The notes under the pieces are model-generated. The model was not told the DNA's origin, made no database searches, and saw only the letters and a list, made by a program, of their open reading frames with translations. A program made the position numbers and the translations under genes. Positions 49,643-58,079 of a stretch of DNA of 64,000 bases are shown here, in pieces; the first letter of the stretch is position 1; each line of letters begins with the position of its first letter. Source of the DNA: Allokutzneria multivorans (lineage in GTDB: Bacteria; Actinomycetota; Actinomycetes; Mycobacteriales; Pseudonocardiaceae); NCBI RefSeq assembly GCF_039537405.1, contig NZ_BAABAL010000026.1, positions 219,740 to 283,739 on the forward strand, given 5' to 3'.

Positions 49643-50570
49643 GATGACCCGCCGCTACGAGGACGCCGCACACCGGGCCGTCGCCTGGTTGCTGGAGCGG
49701 CAGCGACCGGACGACCTCGCGTGCCACTACAAGTCCCCCGCGGTACTCGGTCTCGCCGGGCACCCCAGGGAGGCGCGCGCCGCGCTGGAGGAGGTCGTGG
49801 CGCGGTTCGGCACCGCCGACGGTGACTTCGCCACGGCGGAGGGCGTGAAGAGCCGCAACGCGATCTTCGACGAGTTCTGGTCGTACCCCAACGGCTGGAT
49901 CGCCCTCGCGGCGCAGCGGCTCGGGCGCTTCGGGGTGGCGCGCGGGAGCTACGAGCACCTGCTCGGCTACCGCGCGCCCGACGGCGGTTTCCGGTCGAAC
50001 GGTTCGGCCGCCACCGAGCCGGACGTGCTCAGCACGGCGCACCTGGGGCTCGTCGCGCTCCAGCTCGGCGATCTCGGCACCGCACGCGCGGCCGGGCTGT
50101 GGTTGTCGCGGTTCCTGGCGGCGGGGCCCGAGCGCGGGCGGGAGTTCCTGCTGCGCGCGAACGGTACTGGGCCCCTTGAAGTACTGAGTACCGGAGCGCC
50201 GGATCAGCCGTACTTCATGATCGGGTATCCGATCGGGTTCCTGGCGAAGCTGCACGACGCGACCGGCTCGGCGGACGTCCTCGCCACGGCGGAAGGTTTC
50301 GCGGACTACGCGCTGCGGTGCGGGGACAACCTGCGGTCCTGCCAGCTCAGCCACAAGGTGGCGTGGGGCGCCGCTCTGCTGGCGCGAGCGACCGGGACTC
50401 GGTGCTATGTGGAACTCGCGACCGACATCGCGGAACACCTGCTCGCTGTGCAGGCGGCGGACGGCTCGTGGTCCCCGGGCGCGCCGGACGTCACGACATT
50501 CGACGACACCGCCGAGATCGCGCACTGGCTGCTGGAGATCACGGCCGAGCTGCCTCCGCCGTCCGGGTGA
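49632..50570 (+). CDS. Alpha/alpha-toroid protein, prenyltransferase/epimerase-like fold
   Basis: 312 residues from ATG 49632; ATG 49641 or 49644 would shorten it by three or four. Repeated helical motifs (AAHRAVAWLLERQRPDD, LGLAGHPREARAALEEVVAR, GWIALAAQRLGRFGVARGSY, HKVAWGAALLARATG, LLAVQAADGSWSPGAPDVTT) fit the six-helix-pair barrel of terpene-cyclase-like or GlcNAc-epimerase-like proteins. No DxDD motif seen. Overlaps the divergent RraA-like gene by 11 bases, so both share a very short promoter area. Function unknown. Confidence 0.65.
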   Translation: MAIMMTRRYEDAAHRAVAWLLERQRPDDLACHYKSPAVLGLAGHPREARAALEEVVARFGTADGDFATAEGVKSRNAIFDEFWSYPNGWIALAAQRLGRFGVARGSYEHLLGYRAPDGGFRSNGSAATEPDVLSTAHLGLVALQLGDLGTARAAGLWLSRFLAAGPERGREFLLRANGTGPLEVLSTGAPDQPYFMIGYPIGFLAKLHDATGSADVLATAEGFADYALRCGDNLRSCQLSHKVAWGAALLARATGTRCYVELATDIAEHLLAVQAADGSWSPGAPDVTTFDDTAEIAHWLLEITAELPPPSG

Positions 50571-50595
50571 ACGCGGGCGCTGGGATACTGCGCCG

Positions 50596-51831
50596 GTGAG
50601 TACCGGCACCGGCCTTCAGCAGGAGCGCGCGCTGAGCGCGTGGATCACGCCCCGGATCGCGTGGAGCGCTTTCGGGGCGGCGGTGCTGCTGCACGCGCTG
50701 ACGTTCCTGATCTGGCCCAAGGCCGCCCCGGTCGGCGTGGACCTGAACGTGTACCGGGCGGCCGGCGAGACCGTGCTCGCCGGGCGCCCGTTGTACGAGG
50801 GGCCGATCACCTTCCAGATGGAGTGGACCTACACCCCGTTCGCCGCGCTGGTGTTCGTGCCGTTCGGCGTCGTTCCGGTCATCCCGTTGGCCGCGGTGGT
50901 CACCCCGGCGCACTTCCTGCTGGTGATCCCCGCCGTGATGCTGTCCTGGCGGACGCTGGGCTACCGGCGGGACCGCGCGCTCGTGCTGACCTCGGTGCTG
51001 ATGGCCGGGGCGGCGCTGTGGCTGGACCCGGTGTGGCTGACCACGGCGCTCGGCCAGGTCAACCTGGTGCTGATGATGCTGGTGCTGCTGGACTTCGGCC
51101 GGTTGCGCGACTCGCGCTGGCAGGGCGTGCTGATCGGTGTCGCCGCCGGGATCAAGCTCACGCCGTTGATCTTCGTCGGCCACCTCGTGCTCACCGGGCG
51201 ATGGCGTGCGGCCGCGACGGCGGTGGTCACGTTCGCGGGCACGATCGGGCTCGGATTCCTGGTGCTGTCGCACGATTCGGCGCGGTACTGGGGTGGGGTC
51301 TTCTTGTCCTCCAACCGGATCGGCAACACCGCTTCGTACAGCAACCAGTCGATCAGCGGCATGCTCGCGCGGCTCACCGGGGACGGCAACGCCACCTCGA
51401 CCACGTGGCTGGTGCTCGCGCTCGTCGTCGGCGTGCTGGGAATGGGCCTGGCCGCGTGGGCGCACCGGCGCGGCGAGGACCTCATCGCGGTCACCGTGGT
51501 CGGCATGACCGGGACCGCTGTGTCGCCGTTCTCCTGGGAGCACCACTGGGTGTGGTTCGTCCCGCTGCTGGTCTACCTGGTGCACGTGGCACGCACGGCG
51601 GGGCGGCCCGGGTGGTGGGTGGTCGGCGGCGTCTACGCGGTGACCTTCGCGTGGATCGTCAGCTTCCCCCCGGTCGGCGGGAAGACCCAGCCGGAGATCG
51701 GGCTGTTCGCGCTGCGCTCGTGGCCGTGGCTCGAAGCCGTCACCAGCAACGTGTACCTGCTGGTGTTCGCGCTCTCCTCGGCGTGGATCATCTCGAGGTT
51801 GCGAAAAACCGTTGTCGCACAGACGTTCTGA
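50596..51831 (+). CDS. GT87-family mannosyltransferase-like membrane protein (PimE-like, DUF2029)
   Basis: 411 residues, about ten hydrophobic segments. The first extracellular loop contains GVDLNVYRAAGETVLAGRPL (about 45-64) with the Asp typical of GT-C/GT87 enzymes, and TFQMEWTYTPFAAL. Uses polyprenyl-phosphomannose to mannosylate a lipid or glycan. GTG 50596 is preceded by GATACT six bases upstream, so it is probably leaderless. The second polyprenol-dependent mannosyltransferase of the window, after mptB. Confidence 0.82.
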   Translation: MSTGTGLQQERALSAWITPRIAWSAFGAAVLLHALTFLIWPKAAPVGVDLNVYRAAGETVLAGRPLYEGPITFQMEWTYTPFAALVFVPFGVVPVIPLAAVVTPAHFLLVIPAVMLSWRTLGYRRDRALVLTSVLMAGAALWLDPVWLTTALGQVNLVLMMLVLLDFGRLRDSRWQGVLIGVAAGIKLTPLIFVGHLVLTGRWRAAATAVVTFAGTIGLGFLVLSHDSARYWGGVFLSSNRIGNTASYSNQSISGMLARLTGDGNATSTTWLVLALVVGVLGMGLAAWAHRRGEDLIAVTVVGMTGTAVSPFSWEHHWVWFVPLLVYLVHVARTAGRPGWWVVGGVYAVTFAWIVSFPPVGGKTQPEIGLFALRSWPWLEAVTSNVYLLVFALSSAWIISRLRKTVVAQTF

Positions 51832-51847
51832 CGTGCTTCGGCAGGGC

Positions 51848-52116
51848 ATGACCTCGTTGTGGCGCGGAGAACTCGTGCGATTGCGCGCCGTCGAGCCGCA
51901 GGGCTGGGCGGACTTCGCCACATGTTCGACGAGCGCAGGTACCAGAAGTGCGGTGTCAGCGTGCACTCGTTCAACGACGGTTCCCTTGCGCTGCACCGAA
52001 AACTCGGATTCACCGAGGAAGGGCGGATGCGTCGCCAGGTGTTCGCCGGCGGCACGCACCACGACGCCGCCCTCTTCGGCATCACCGCCGAGGAGTTCCG
52101 CGCCCGTAAGCCCTGA
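51848..52116 (+). pseudogene. Decayed GNAT acetyltransferase (internal deletion plus frameshift)
   Basis: ATG 51848 starts LWRGELVRLRAVEPQGWADF (RimJ-like N-terminus), then the frame changes near 51915 and continues as FDERRYQKCGVSVHSFNDGS, then LALHRKLGFTEEGRMRRQVF, the C-terminal acetyl-CoA-binding part. About 80-90 middle residues are missing. The stop TGA (52114-52116) lies in the intergenic repeat that follows. Confidence 0.75.
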
Positions 52117-52194
52117 ATGACTCATTCAGGTACCTCAACTCCCTCAATGACTCATTCAGCTACTTGAGCGCACTGAATGAGTCATTGAGGTACT
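52112..52194. repeat. Intergenic palindromic repeats (TGAATGACTCATTCA type)
   Basis: Three palindromic units: TGAATGACTCATTCA (52114-52128), TCAATGACTCATTCA (52145-52159) and TGAATGAGTCATTGA in the right part (about 52173-52188), alternating with GTACCTCAA/TACTTGAG links. The related repeat at 38166-38230 starts with the same TAAGCCCTGAA. Such units can end transcription or bind a protein. Confidence 0.7.
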
Positions 52195-52334
52195 TCGGCG
52201 GGCGGGGGTGGCTTTCGTACGCTCCGAGGATCCCCCGCTTTCAAGGAGCGTGGGCGGAGGCGCGGGAATGCCAGGCGGAGGCGGTGGGCGGGTGGAACTC
52301 CGCTCAGCCTGCACGAGGGTCCGCAGTGGATGCG

Positions 52335-54383
52335 TTAAGCGGGCGGGTGGGGGAGGCGGGCGATGAGGACGCCTCGGGGGTCGATGGTGACGTGCTCGCC
52401 GAGATGGTGGCCGGTGAGCGCGTCGGTGGCGCCGGGCGGGAGGGGCACGGGAGCGGCGAAGACGTTGTGGTTGAGCAGGAAGAGGAAACGGGTGCCGTTC
52501 TCGGTCCTGCGCACGGTGACCTCGACGCCGGCGGGAGCGCCTGGCAGGACGGGGGCGGCACCCGCGGCCGCGGCGGCTCGGCGGAGCAGGGTGCCCATGG
52601 TGGTGGCGTCGGGCTTCGTGCCGAGGTAGTAGGCGACGCCCGCGCCGTAGGAGCGGCGGGTGATCGCGGGACGGCCGGACAGCTCGCCGCCCGCGAAGGT
52701 GGCAAGGGCCTCAGCACCCTCCAGGTTGATCCACTCCGACCACAGCGTTCCGGTGCCGTGGTGGCCGTCGGCGAGGGCGAGGCCGACGGCGCCGTGCGGG
52801 GGCAGCGGCCAGAACTCCTCCACGTGCACGCCGAGCAGCTCGCGGAACGGCGCCGGGTAGCCGCCGAGGTGCACGCGGTCGTTGCCGTCGACGATGCCGG
52901 AGAAGAACGACATCACCAGGTGGCCGCCGGCGCGCACGTACTCGATGAGGTTGGCCGCGACCTCGGCGTCGACCAGGTACAGGTTGGGCACGACCACGAG
53001 CCGGTAGCGGCTGAGGTCGGCGGCGGGGTGCACGATGTCGGTGGTGATCCGCGACTCCCACAGCGGGCGGTAGTGCGCGAGGTTGGCGTCGACCTGGCTG
53101 AGGTCGGTCGCCGGATGGGAGTCGGCCTCCAGCGCCCACCAGCTGGACCAGTCCATCAGCAGCGCGGCCTCGGCCTCCACCCGCGAGCCGAGGACTTCGG
53201 GCAGCTCGGCCAGCTCAGCACCCAGGTCGGCGACCTCGCGGAAGATCCGGGTCTCCGGGCCCGCGTGCGGCACGACGGCGGAGTGGAAGCGCTCGGCGCC
53301 GCCCCGCGACTGCCGGAACTGGAAGTACAGCACCGCGTCCGAACCACGAGCCACCGCCTGGTAGCTCCACAGCCGCATCTGCCCAGGAGCCTTGGGAGCG
53401 TTGCGATCCCGCCAGTTCACCGCGCTCGGCGCCTGCTCCATCAGCAGCCACGGACGGCCATCACCGAGCGAGCGCATCAGGTCGTAGTTGAAGGCGACCT
53501 CGACGTGGGTGTCGGCGCGGTGCGGGTCGGGGTAGGAGTCGTGGGAGATGACGTCCTGGTGCCGCGCCCACTCGAAGAAGTCGACGGACTTGGCCAGCCC
53601 GAGCAGGTTCGTGGTGACCGGCACGCTCGGCGTGTGCGCGCGCAGCACGTCCTTCTCCAGCAGGAAGCACTCCAGCATCGCGTCGGAGGAGAAGCGCTGG
53701 AAGTCCAGGTTCTGCGCGGGATTGGGGATCGCGGGAACGGTGCGCGGCGGCAGGACCTCGTCGAAGCCGGAGTAGCGCTGCGACCAGAACGCCGTCGACC
53801 ACGCCTCGTTGAGCCCGCCGATGTCGCCGTAGCGGCGGGCCAGCCACTGCCGGAACGCCTCGGCGGAGACGTCGCAGTAGCAGGTGGAGACATGGCAGCC
53901 GTACTCGTTGCCGATGTGCCAGAGACGCAACGCCGGGTGTTCCGCGTAGCGCTGGGCGATCCGCTCGACGAGCGCGACGGCGTGCTCGCGGTAGACCGGG
54001 CTGGACGGGCAGTAGTGCTGGCGTCCTCCCGGCCACAACCGGGTGCCGTCGGCGGTGACGGGCAACGTCTCCGGGTGCAGGCGGGCCAGCCACGGCGGCG
54101 GCGAGGCGGTCATCGTGGCCAGGCAGACACCGACGCCGTTGCCGGCGAGCTTGTCCAACGCGCGATCGCACCAGCCGAAGTCGAACTCCCCCGGAGCGGG
54201 TTGGACCTGCGCCCAGCCGAAGACGCCGACCGTGGCCAGGGTGATGCCCGCGCGGCGCATGAGCTCCATGTCGGAGTCCCACACCGCTTCCGGCCACTGC
54301 TCCGGGTTGTAGTCACCCCCGAAGGCGAAGGCGTCCAGGTGCAGCGCCGCCCTGAACGGCACGGTCCGGTCGTCGCCCGTCAT
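52335..54383 (-). CDS. Beta-galactosidase, GH42
   Basis: 682 residues from ATG 54383. GH42 features: FGGDYNPEQWPEAVWDSD near the N-terminus, acid/base Glu in LWHIGNEYGCH (about 142-152), nucleophile Glu in WLLMEQAPSAVNW (about 300-312), trimerisation domain (LVVVPNLYLVDAEVAANLIE) and C-terminal beta-sandwich. Cys residues around HVSTCYCDVS may be the structural metal site. No signal peptide: cytosolic beta-galactosidase. GGTGGAG before the start. No transporter adjoins. Confidence 0.93.
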   Translation of the reverse strand: MTGDDRTVPFRAALHLDAFAFGGDYNPEQWPEAVWDSDMELMRRAGITLATVGVFGWAQVQPAPGEFDFGWCDRALDKLAGNGVGVCLATMTASPPPWLARLHPETLPVTADGTRLWPGGRQHYCPSSPVYREHAVALVERIAQRYAEHPALRLWHIGNEYGCHVSTCYCDVSAEAFRQWLARRYGDIGGLNEAWSTAFWSQRYSGFDEVLPPRTVPAIPNPAQNLDFQRFSSDAMLECFLLEKDVLRAHTPSVPVTTNLLGLAKSVDFFEWARHQDVISHDSYPDPHRADTHVEVAFNYDLMRSLGDGRPWLLMEQAPSAVNWRDRNAPKAPGQMRLWSYQAVARGSDAVLYFQFRQSRGGAERFHSAVVPHAGPETRIFREVADLGAELAELPEVLGSRVEAEAALLMDWSSWWALEADSHPATDLSQVDANLAHYRPLWESRITTDIVHPAADLSRYRLVVVPNLYLVDAEVAANLIEYVRAGGHLVMSFFSGIVDGNDRVHLGGYPAPFRELLGVHVEEFWPLPPHGAVGLALADGHHGTGTLWSEWINLEGAEALATFAGGELSGRPAITRRSYGAGVAYYLGTKPDATTMGTLLRRAAAAAGAAPVLPGAPAGVEVTVRRTENGTRFLFLLNHNVFAAPVPLPPGATDALTGHHLGEHVTIDPRGVLIARLPHPPA

Positions 54384-54449
54384 CGACTCCACCCGACGAT
54401 GTTGCCAACGGCGTGGCACAGCGTCGAGCACCCAAGCAGGTCGACCTGC

Positions 54450-54719
54450 TCAGAGGTCGGCGGGCAGGACCAGCCACTCCAGCAGCTCGGAGTCGGCGAG
54501 GCGGGCCAGCGCGGCGCGGACCTCGTCGGGGCCCGCGGCCCAGCCGCGCTCGGTGAAGTGGTCGGCGACGGCCGCGACGTCGAGGGTGTCGTCGAACTCG
54601 TGGGTGAGTTCCACGCGCACCAGCACGGCGAGGTCGAACGGGCTGTCCACCTCGTCGAACTCGGCCTGGTCGATCTCGGCGACTCCGCTGTGCTTCGCCA
54701 CGGCCTGCTTCTCGGACAT
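54450..54719 (-). CDS. Small acidic protein, family not recognised
   Basis: 89 residues from ATG 54719. Acidic N-terminal half (AEIDQAEFDEVDSPFDLAVL) and a helical C-terminus that looks like a winged helix (AAVADHFTERGWAAGPDEVR, then ALARLADSELLEWLVLP). TATGGT lies seven bases before the start. May be a small DNA-binding or partner protein. Confidence 0.6.
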   Translation of the reverse strand: MSEKQAVAKHSGVAEIDQAEFDEVDSPFDLAVLVRVELTHEFDDTLDVAAVADHFTERGWAAGPDEVRAALARLADSELLEWLVLPADL

Positions 54720-54840
54720 GGCGCAGACCATAACGTCCCCCAGATCGGAAACGCCCCGCCCCGCCTGGTCAGGTGATCGGAGAGGACAACGGTTTCCCCG
54801 TAGGCTGCTCGCGAACGATCACGGGGATGGGGTGCTGGGC

Positions 54841-55707
54841 GTGGCTGAGGCTTTCCGGGCGAGCGTGCGGCTGCGGCGGGTGGCCCGCCAGCTGCGGCAG
54901 TGGCGCGACGCCGCGGGCAAGAAGGGGCAGGACATCGCCCCGCAGCTGCGCTGGTCGCCCGCGAAGCTCAGCAAGATCGAGAACGCCGCGCAGCCGATCT
55001 CCCCCGTCGACGTGATCGCGCTGGCGCTGATCTACGGCGTCTCCGACCCCGAGCGCGACCAGCTGTTCCAGGACGCCGTGGCCGCGCAGGAGCGGCAGTG
55101 GTGGGAGGACTACGGCACCGAGGCGCTGGTGCAGGTCGCCTACGACTTCGTCGAGCAGGAGGCCGAGGCCGCGAGGCTGTCGACCTTCAAGACGGACCTG
55201 ATCCCCGGGCTGTTGCAGACCCACGGCTACGCCGAGGCGCTCGCGCTCGCCGATCTGCCGAAGGTCAGCGAGGAGGTCGCCAAGCGGCGCGCCGAGGTCC
55301 GCACCGCGCGGCAGGGCCGCATCCGGGGCGAGAACCCGCTGCGCTTCGAGGCGGTGATCGGCGAGGCGGCGCTGCGCCAGGTCGTCGGTGGCGCCGAGGT
55401 GATGCTCGGGCAGCTGGAGCGGCTGCTGGAGCTCGCGGAGCTGGAGACCGTGCTGATCCAGGTGCTCCCGTTCTCGGCGGGCGCCGTCCCGGCCATCGGA
55501 TCGCCGTTCACGGTGCTGTCCTTCGACCAGGACCACTACCAGGACACGGTGTACGTCGAGAACCTGGTTTACGGCTTCTACCTGGAGGAACAGGCCTCGG
55601 TGGACCGGTATAAGCTCAGTTTCTCCGGCCTACAGGAGGCCGCGCTCGACTCCGACCGGTCGATCCAGAAGATCACCGAGATCGCGGGCGGACTTCGATC
55701 CTCATGA
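54841..55707 (+). CDS. XRE regulator with DUF5753 domain, set 3
   Basis: 288 residues from GTG 54841; GTG 54832 is in frame and near TAGGCT (54801-54806, -10-like). HTH: LRRVARQLRQWRDAAGKKGQ, then LRWSPAKLSKIENAAQPISP. DUF5753: LIPGLLQTHGYAEALALADL, AVIGEAALRQVVGGAEVML, VLIQVLPFSAGAVPAIGSPF. Twelve bases separate it from DUF397. Confidence 0.9.
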   Translation: MAEAFRASVRLRRVARQLRQWRDAAGKKGQDIAPQLRWSPAKLSKIENAAQPISPVDVIALALIYGVSDPERDQLFQDAVAAQERQWWEDYGTEALVQVAYDFVEQEAEAARLSTFKTDLIPGLLQTHGYAEALALADLPKVSEEVAKRRAEVRTARQGRIRGENPLRFEAVIGEAALRQVVGGAEVMLGQLERLLELAELETVLIQVLPFSAGAVPAIGSPFTVLSFDQDHYQDTVYVENLVYGFYLEEQASVDRYKLSFSGLQEAALDSDRSIQKITEIAGGLRSS

Positions 55708-55719
55708 GGGAGCCCCCAC

Positions 55720-55929
55720 ATGCGCGTCCCGGATTCCTCGGGAGTGTTATGGCGCAAGAGCAGCCGTAGCAACGGCAGCGGCAACGAGTGCGTGGAGATC
55801 GGCTTCGCGCGCACCAGGGTGCTGATCCGGGACTCCAAGAACCCGGACGGCCCCGCCCTCACCTTCGGCCCCGCCGCGTGGAACAGGTTCCTCGGCGCGG
55901 TCAAGGCGGGTTGTCGCGGCGCGGGATGA
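55720..55929 (+). CDS. DUF397 small protein, set 3
   Basis: 69 residues. WRKSSRSNGSGNECVEIGFA, VLIRDSKNPDGPALTFGPAA, WNRFLGAVKAG are typical. Partner of the preceding XRE gene. Confidence 0.9.
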   Translation: MRVPDSSGVLWRKSSRSNGSGNECVEIGFARTRVLIRDSKNPDGPALTFGPAAWNRFLGAVKAGCRGAG

Positions 55930-55974
55930 GCACCGGCGGCTTCCGGGGCTGGTCCACGTCGGACCGGCCCCGTT

Positions 55975-56460
55975 CTACTGTTCGCGGGCCTTCTCGTCGG
56001 TGATCGTCCACAGCAGCTGCAACCAGTCCGACACCGTCAGAACCGTCAGAACCGACGCCGCGACCCTCGTGGGCCTCGGTGCCAGGACGAGCCCGGCGAC
56101 GAAGCCCCCCGCCGTCCACGTGCCGACGCAGAACGGACACGTCAGCAGCTCCCCCACCGTCCTGCGCCAACCCCTGCCGCGCGGCTGCTCTGCCACCTCC
56201 GCCGACCCTGCCGGACCTTGGTACCGCGTGAAGGGCGCTCGCAGGAAACTGGTCACCCGCTCCTTGGAGAGCATCCGCGACGCCTTGTGCGTCGCCGACC
56301 CGAGCAGTGCCAGGTCGTCCCAGCGGATCCGCTCCGGCAACCTCCGTCCACCGCGCCGGGCCGCGAGGACCACCGCCGCCGTCAGCCCCGTGAAGACGGC
56401 CGCGCTGGCGGCGTAGCCGTGCAGGTCGATGTCCTCGCCGTCGCGATAGCTGTCCGTCAT
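55975..56460 (-). CDS. DUF1360 membrane protein
   Basis: 161 residues. Two or three hydrophobic segments (about 18-36, 108-128, 133-152). The DUF1360 pattern: DLALLGSATHKASRMLSKER, VTSFLRAPFTRYQG, and ELLTCPFCVGTWTAGGFVAG with the Cys pair. Role unknown; related proteins occur in Bacillus spores. Confidence 0.85.
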   Translation of the reverse strand: MTDSYRDGEDIDLHGYAASAAVFTGLTAAVVLAARRGGRRLPERIRWDDLALLGSATHKASRMLSKERVTSFLRAPFTRYQGPAGSAEVAEQPRGRGWRRTVGELLTCPFCVGTWTAGGFVAGLVLAPRPTRVAASVLTVLTVSDWLQLLWTITDEKAREQ

Positions 56461-56742
56461 GGCGCAGGGCTACCCGTCGGTGCCGCATGTGAACGTCCCG
56501 GACTCCTCGGAAGGGGGTGGGGACCCGCACGCGTTCGGCGTCTGCTCGGTTCTCACTTCGCCGGACGAAGTGAGCCCGGATTCCCGAAGCGACCCCGCGA
56601 AGCAGAACGCAAGACTGGACTGGCCGACCTTATTGGGATGCGCGAGCCAAACACCTGCCCCCTTCTGAAAGTCTCCGACCGTGCCGACAAGCAGGCGCAA
56701 ACCGGCGCGATTCGGAAACGGGGAGTCTCTTCGAGGCATGGA

Positions 56743-56940
56743 GTGAAATGCACGGGCTCCTGCCGCTGGAAGGCCGGGTTCCTGATCGGCGTCGGCGCGG
56801 GCTGGCTGGGGCTGGCCGTGCTGATCACCCGGCTCGGCCCGGTGTTCACCCGGTGGGCGCCCGGTAGCTCACCCGGACCTTCAGCGGAGGGGCGTCCGGA
56901 GCACCGCAGCGGTGTTCGAGCGAGCCGTCGAACGCGGTGA
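56743..56940 (+). CDS. Possible small membrane protein (weak)
   Basis: GTG 56743; one hydrophobic segment AGFLIGVGAGWLGLAVLITR, then a charged tail. The second half is antisense to the end of the next gene. The region 56461-56742 shows no other gene. It may be spurious. Confidence 0.25.
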   Translation: MKCTGSCRWKAGFLIGVGAGWLGLAVLITRLGPVFTRWAPGSSPGPSAEGRPEHRSGVRASRRTR

Positions 56941-57346
56941 CCGCGGCACCCTCGCCGTGCTCGTACCGGTCGATGGTGAAGCTGCCGAAGACGTCCTCGC
57001 AGCCGATGCCGCTGTGGACGACCTCCAGCCCCGGCGTTGGTCCGTGGCCCTCCTCGTACCGCTTCGCGTTCCGATAGGTACCCGGTACCAGCTGCTGTCC
57101 AGCCGGGGCCTTGAGGACCACGGTCCACTCGTCGCGCCAGCCATCGGTGAAGATCTTGACGGTGCCGGCGTTGCCGGACATGTCAGCGAGGCGGTCCTGG
57201 GCGTAGCTGCCCGAACGGCCGCTCACGGGGTGCGCTCCCGGCGCGGCGTCGTACTCGAAGAACGGCGCGGGTGCGGCGACGGCTGTGCAGGACATCCCGG
57301 TCGCGGCGAGCGCGGCACCGGCGAGAACCACTGCGATCTCGTGCAT
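56846..57346 (-). CDS. Secreted protein, family not recognised
   Basis: 166 residues. Signal peptide to about VAA-APA (residue 24). Mature blocks: GSYAQDRLADMSGNAGTVKI, GTYRNAKRYEEGHGPTPGLE, GIGCEDVFGSFTIDRYEHGE and LEHRCGAPDAPPLKVRVSYR, with two Cys that can pair. A beta-sandwich is likely. Contains GGTACCCGGTACC (57077-57089) in the VPGT codons. Confidence 0.7.
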   Translation of the reverse strand: MHEIAVVLAGAALAATGMSCTAVAAPAPFFEYDAAPGAHPVSGRSGSYAQDRLADMSGNAGTVKIFTDGWRDEWTVVLKAPAGQQLVPGTYRNAKRYEEGHGPTPGLEVVHSGIGCEDVFGSFTIDRYEHGEGAAVTAFDGSLEHRCGAPDAPPLKVRVSYRAPTG

Positions 57347-57506
57347 GGCGGAGAGCTTGCTGGCCGGACGGATGCGTGCGCATGCGCAGAACTACCCATC
57401 CCGGCTGCTCCGGGCGGCGGTGCTTAACCGTTCCTTAGGCGGCGCGACCTAGCTTCGCGGGTCCGGCACGCGTTCCCCCTGCACCGCGTGCCAGGAAGGA
57501 TCCGTC

Positions 57507-58037
57507 ATGAACAAGACTCGTGCCCTCGGACTGACCACCCTCGTCGCGGCCGCCGGACTGGTACTGGGTTCCGGTGTCGCCGCGGCGACGCCGTCCGGTC
57601 AGGACCCGGTGCTCGCGCCCGCCAGCGGTGACGCGGTCACGATGGCCACCAAGATCTCCCACGCCGACGCGACGAACCGGCTGCGCGCCGCCGGGATCTC
57701 GTGGTCCTCCAGCGGCGGGTGCAGCGATCGCAACCGCCCCAACTGCACGTCCTTCACCCAGGTCAACCTGGCCACCATCCAGGGCGCCATCACGCTGAAG
57801 AACGCATCGCGCTGCGGGCTCAACGTGACCGGTGGGACCGAGACCGGGCACGCATCGGGTACCTACAGCCACTGGAACGGCTACAAGCTCGACTTCGGAC
57901 TGAGCAGCTGCCTGGACAATTACGTGAAGGGGAACTTCGCCTCCATCGGCGGCAGCAAGTGGAAGGCGCCGTCGGGCAACATCTACTACCGCGAGGGAAA
58001 CCACTGGGACGTGGTCTTCTACAGCTGCGGCTGCTAG
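57507..58037 (+). CDS. Secreted M15-like (zinc D-Ala-D-Ala peptidase-like) protein
   Basis: 176 residues. Signal peptide to about AAA-TPS (residue 28). The motif GHASGTYSHWNGYKLDFGLS (about 116-135) fits the HxxxxxxxHxxGxxxD zinc pattern of M15, and GNHWDVVFYSCGC near the end supplies another His. Six Cys probably form disulfides. May cut peptidoglycan cross-bridges or only bind them. GGAAGGA precedes ATG 57507. Confidence 0.75.
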   Translation: MNKTRALGLTTLVAAAGLVLGSGVAAATPSGQDPVLAPASGDAVTMATKISHADATNRLRAAGISWSSSGGCSDRNRPNCTSFTQVNLATIQGAITLKNASRCGLNVTGGTETGHASGTYSHWNGYKLDFGLSSCLDNYVKGNFASIGGSKWKAPSGNIYYREGNHWDVVFYSCGC

Positions 58038-58043
58038 CTCGGC

Positions 58044-58074
58044 GAACGGGGTCGCCGCGCGGGCGACCCCGTTC
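58044..58074. terminator. Bidirectional hairpin between convergent genes
   Basis: GAACGGGGTCGCC-GCGCG-GGCGACCCCGTTC: perfect 13-bp stem, five-base loop, seven bases after the M15-like stop and six before the ankyrin gene's end. Confidence 0.7.
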
Positions 58075-58079
58075 TCCCC

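Noticed and set aside
38166..52194. The two palindromic repeat sites as CRISPR arrays
   Set aside because: Units are palindromic and too short, spacers are not unique and constant in length, and no cas gene is present.
52164..54776. Very long plus-strand open frame (870 codons)
   Set aside because: Antisense shadow of the GH42 beta-galactosidase, which has clear catalytic motifs on the minus strand; the plus-strand product is low-complexity Gly/Val/Arg/Asp.
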